This document shows positions 6,739 to 8,109 of a DNA stretch of 8,109 nucleotides, piece after piece. Both the position numbers and the translations under genes were made by a program. The DNA is taken from positions 1 through 8,109 of the forward strand of contig DHIR01000077.1 of assembly GCA_002403905.1 (NCBI GenBank). Direction: 5' to 3'. A model generated the notes under the pieces. That model saw only the letters and a program-made list of their open reading frames with translations. It did no database searches and had not been told where the DNA came from. This stretch comes from Mucilaginibacter sp. UBA4741 (GTDB taxonomy: Bacteria > Bacteroidota > Bacteroidia > Sphingobacteriales > Sphingobacteriaceae). Position 1 is the stretch's first letter. Each line of letters begins with the position of its first letter.

Positions 6739-6813
6739 AGCCCCCTCTAAATCTCCCCCGGTAGGGGAGACTTTTTTTATGCCCTCTCTTCAGGAGGTGG
6801 GTTGGGAGGGGCT
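6739..6813. repeat. C/G-tract palindromic element between hisS and the VOC genes
   Basis: Outer arms AGCCCC (6739-6744) and GGGGCT (6808-6813) enclose an inner hairpin TCTCCCC (6752-6758) / GGGGAGA (6764-6770) with a CGGTA loop. On the + strand the inner hairpin is followed by CTTTTTTT, which looks like an intrinsic terminator. On the - strand the outer stem is followed by TTTTG and could end the VOC transcript. The element overlaps the last codons and stop of the VOC gene (stop at 6790-6792). The purine/pyrimidine-tract character resembles dispersed elements of Bacteroidota genomes; copy number here is unknown. Confidence 0.6.
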
Positions 6814-7173
6814 GCTATACTCCAACAACTCCATCCTATTCCCAAACGGATCTAAAAAAGTAAACCGGTCACGGCCCTCAATAATTGGTTCTTCGGCTAT
6901 GGTAATACCGTTTGCCTCTAAATGTTTACGAGCGGCTACCAAATCTATAACCTCAAAAGCAGTATGCCTGAATGTGCGGCCAACGGGCGGCTCAACACCT
7001 ATATGTAATTGTATATCGCCAATAATAAACCAATAGCCCGGTGTAATGAAAATATGATCGGGGCGAGGGGTTTGTTGCAGGCCAAAAACCTCTGCATAAA
7101 ATTTGTGTGCCGCTTCAAGTTCTTCGGGGGCTACGCAGATATTAATATGGTCCGTTCGTTTAAAGTTGATCAT
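6790..7173 (-). CDS. VOC-family protein (glyoxalase/bleomycin resistance/dioxygenase fold)
   Basis: A small cytoplasmic protein of two beta-alpha-beta-beta-beta repeats; the family includes glyoxalase I, extradiol dioxygenases, fosfomycin-resistance enzymes and bleomycin-binding proteins. Visible features are DHINICV with His9 in the first strand, AHKFYAEVFGL (22-32), LHIGVE with His57, FRHTAFEV with His70, and DPFGNRMELLEY with Glu115. His9, His57 or His70, and Glu115 are plausible metal ligands, so an enzyme is more likely than a pure binding protein; the reaction is unknown. Family members usually end soon after MELLEY. Here seven to nine more residues (SSPSQPTS) come from an adjoining palindromic repeat, which also supplies the TGA. 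The ATG lies 3 bases after the stop of the second VOC gene, so the two are surely co-transcribed. Confidence 0.85.
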   Translation of the reverse strand: MINFKRTDHINICVAPEELEAAHKFYAEVFGLQQTPRPDHIFITPGYWFIIGDIQLHIGVEPPVGRTFRHTAFEVIDLVAARKHLEANGITIAEEPIIEGRDRFTFLDPFGNRMELLEYSSPSQPTS

Positions 7174-7176
7174 GGT

Positions 7177-7554
7177 TTATTCGTGTTCGGCAAAGGTTAA
7201 TACGTAGTCGTTATTGTCTTTAATAGAAAATTCGGTAGCGCCGTAAAAGGTAGTTTCCAGTCCTTTTAAAACGGGTACTTTATCTTTTATCTGCTCGAAA
7301 AAACTATGAATGTTTTTTAGGTTGATATATAATAAAAGCGATCCCCCATTTGTGCGCGATATATCGGGCAGTTCATCCGCCAGGCTTTCATAAGTTTGAA
7401 ACATTATGGTAACGCTGCCATTTATCATCATCGCCCACACCAAGGCATCGCCTACTTCGGGTACAGACATTGTGATTTTAAAACCAAGCAATTGATAAAA
7501 AGCGATGGTGGCTTTCATATCATTAGTAAAAATATTGGGCGATAGCGTTTCCAT
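7177..7554 (-). CDS. VOC-family protein, first gene of a two-gene VOC operon
   Basis: A second VOC-fold protein, 125 residues, only distantly similar to its partner. The typical elements are NIFTNDMKATIAFYQLLGF (8-25), an acidic/hydrophobic central strand (VWAMMINGSVTIMFQ, 39-53), a long helix NIHSFFEQIKD (81-91), and the closing YGATEFSIKDNNDYVLTFAE (104-123). Position 8, where metal-dependent members often have His, is Ile in NIF, and no His lies in the central strand, so this one looks metal-free or uses other ligands. That is typical of binding-type (bleomycin-resistance-like or PhnB-like) members. Two such proteins could pair or act in sequence, but this is inference. The ATG at 7552-7554 faces the AhpD-like gene across a 116-bp divergent spacer. 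Confidence 0.82.
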   Translation of the reverse strand: METLSPNIFTNDMKATIAFYQLLGFKITMSVPEVGDALVWAMMINGSVTIMFQTYESLADELPDISRTNGGSLLLYINLKNIHSFFEQIKDKVPVLKGLETTFYGATEFSIKDNNDYVLTFAEHE

Positions 7555-7670
7555 TTTTGTGTGAGTTTGTTGCTTGTAAATGACCTGATAAAGATAACGG
7601 ATTTCATAACTTTATCAATTCAAAAAATAAATCAATCATTCACTTCATCACTCATTCAATAATTAAAAAT
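7555..7670. promoter_or_regulatory. Divergent promoter region for the VOC operon and the AhpD-like gene
   Basis: This 116-bp AT-rich spacer separates two outward-facing ATG starts, so it must hold promoters for both directions unless transcription comes from further away. The nearest match to the Bacteroidota -7 consensus TAnnTTTG on the + strand is TAACTTTA (7607-7614), with no clear TTTG -33 box upstream. On the - strand TATTTTTTG (7629-7621) is one base too long. A direct series of TCA-containing steps (ATCAATCATTCACTTCATCACTC, from 7631) precedes the + gene. No palindromic operator is evident. The leader before 7671 is A-rich (TTAAAAAT). Confidence 0.4.
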
Positions 7671-8015
7671 ATGGGTAAATTAATAGAAGATTTTGAAAGC
7701 TATCGCACTAAAATGAACGATAGGATCATGGAATCGGCCAATACCAATATTAAGCGTTTTTTTGCTTTAGATACCACCACTTATGCCGATGGTGCCCTGG
7801 ACGTAAAGACCAAGGAAATGCTGGGCCTGGTAGCCTCCATGGTTTTGCGTTGCGATGATTGCATAAAATATCACTTAGGCAAATGCCACGAGGCCGGTGT
7901 AAAGCACGATGAAATGAACGAGGTATTTATGATAGCTAATTTGGTGGGTGGGTCGATTGTCATCCCGCATTACAGGCGAGCTGTAGAGTACTGGGACGAA
8001 TTGAACGAAGCCTAA
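7671..8015 (+). CDS. Carboxymuconolactone decarboxylase family protein, AhpD-like
   Basis: An all-helical cytoplasmic protein of the CMD/AhpD fold, 114 residues, which is a normal length for a single-domain member. The redox site is complete: Glu49 (KEMLG), Cys61-D-D-Cys64 and His68 (CDDCIKYH). The spacing E-11-C-2-C-3-H equals that of AhpD alkylhydroperoxidases, where the cysteine pair reduces peroxide and Glu/His relay protons. This favours a thiol-dependent peroxidase or disulfide-reducing role over true 4-carboxymuconolactone decarboxylation. GGSIVIPHYRRAVEYWDEL (93-111) is the usual closing helix region. The ATG has an A-rich leader as expected for this phylum. It is transcribed away from the VOC pair and followed within about 10 bases by repeat DNA. 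Confidence 0.9.
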   Translation: MGKLIEDFESYRTKMNDRIMESANTNIKRFFALDTTTYADGALDVKTKEMLGLVASMVLRCDDCIKYHLGKCHEAGVKHDEMNEVFMIANLVGGSIVIPHYRRAVEYWDELNEA

Positions 8016-8025
8016 TAGAACCGTA

Positions 8026-8109
8026 GAGACGCAATACTTTGCGTCTCCTGTGCTTTGCGCCTCTGATATAAAAGTATAATTTGCATAACCGAGACGCAAA
8101 GTATTGCGT
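8026..8109. repeat. REPIN-like pair of inverted 22-bp palindromes, cut by the window end
   Basis: Copy A (8026-8047) is a hairpin with 9-base arms GAGACGCAA and TTGCGTCTC around a TACT loop. Copy B (8091-8109) is the exact reverse complement of copy A over its visible 19 bases; the last three are beyond the window. Between them a degenerate partial copy, CTTTGCGCCTC (8053-8063), is also visible. Two palindromes in opposite orientation with a short spacer is the layout of a REPIN, a class of nonautonomous element mobilised elsewhere in the genome by RAYT-type transposases. No such transposase is in this window. Confidence 0.75.

Noticed and set aside
6779..7200. Open frames on the + strand opposite the first VOC gene
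   Set aside because: They mirror the well-supported VOC reading frame and have no protein-like features or start signals.

Overview
The window looks like ordinary chromosome from a Bacteroidota bacterium, most likely Sphingobacteriaceae (Mucilaginibacter or Pedobacter-like). That placement is an inference. It rests on signal peptides ending in AQ, A-rich leaders without a clear Shine-Dalgarno, TTG starts, a histidyl-tRNA synthetase of the type with RYDLTVPFARY, and a different short palindromic repeat in most of the intergenic gaps. I see no rRNA, tRNA, CRISPR array, transposase or phage gene.

Left part (1-2682, + strand): two hydrolases predicted to be exported. The first is a metallophosphoesterase whose reading frame is open upstream of its nominal start through what looks like the end of a signal peptide, then hits a stop codon at 4-6, so its 5' end is damaged, misassembled or unusual. 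The second is an SGNH/GDSL hydrolase with a clean signal peptide and a TTG start. A perfect 15-bp-arm hairpin (2691-2723) separates it from the convergent genes to its right.

Middle part (2774-6722, - strand): a secreted clan GH-A type glycoside hydrolase (2774-4099); a cytoplasmic HTH-GAF sensor/regulator (4233-5099) whose C-terminal tail is encoded by degenerate 8-bp tandem repeats; and histidyl-tRNA synthetase hisS (5265-6722), followed by a good intrinsic terminator candidate.

Right part (6790-8109): two small VOC (glyoxalase/bleomycin-resistance fold) proteins three bases apart on the - strand, diverging from an AhpD-like carboxymuconolactone decarboxylase family protein with the full E...CxxCxxxH site. 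The shared 116-bp spacer must hold both promoters. This resembles a small electrophile/peroxide-handling cluster, but no substrate can be read from the sequence. The window ends inside a REPIN-like pair of inverted 22-bp palindromes.

The most notable structural theme is repeats. At least five unrelated palindromic or tandem families occur in 8 kb, and two of them appear to supply the C-terminal codons and stop codon of the gene they adjoin (the GAF regulator and the first VOC protein). I did not find convincing evidence of a new multi-gene system.
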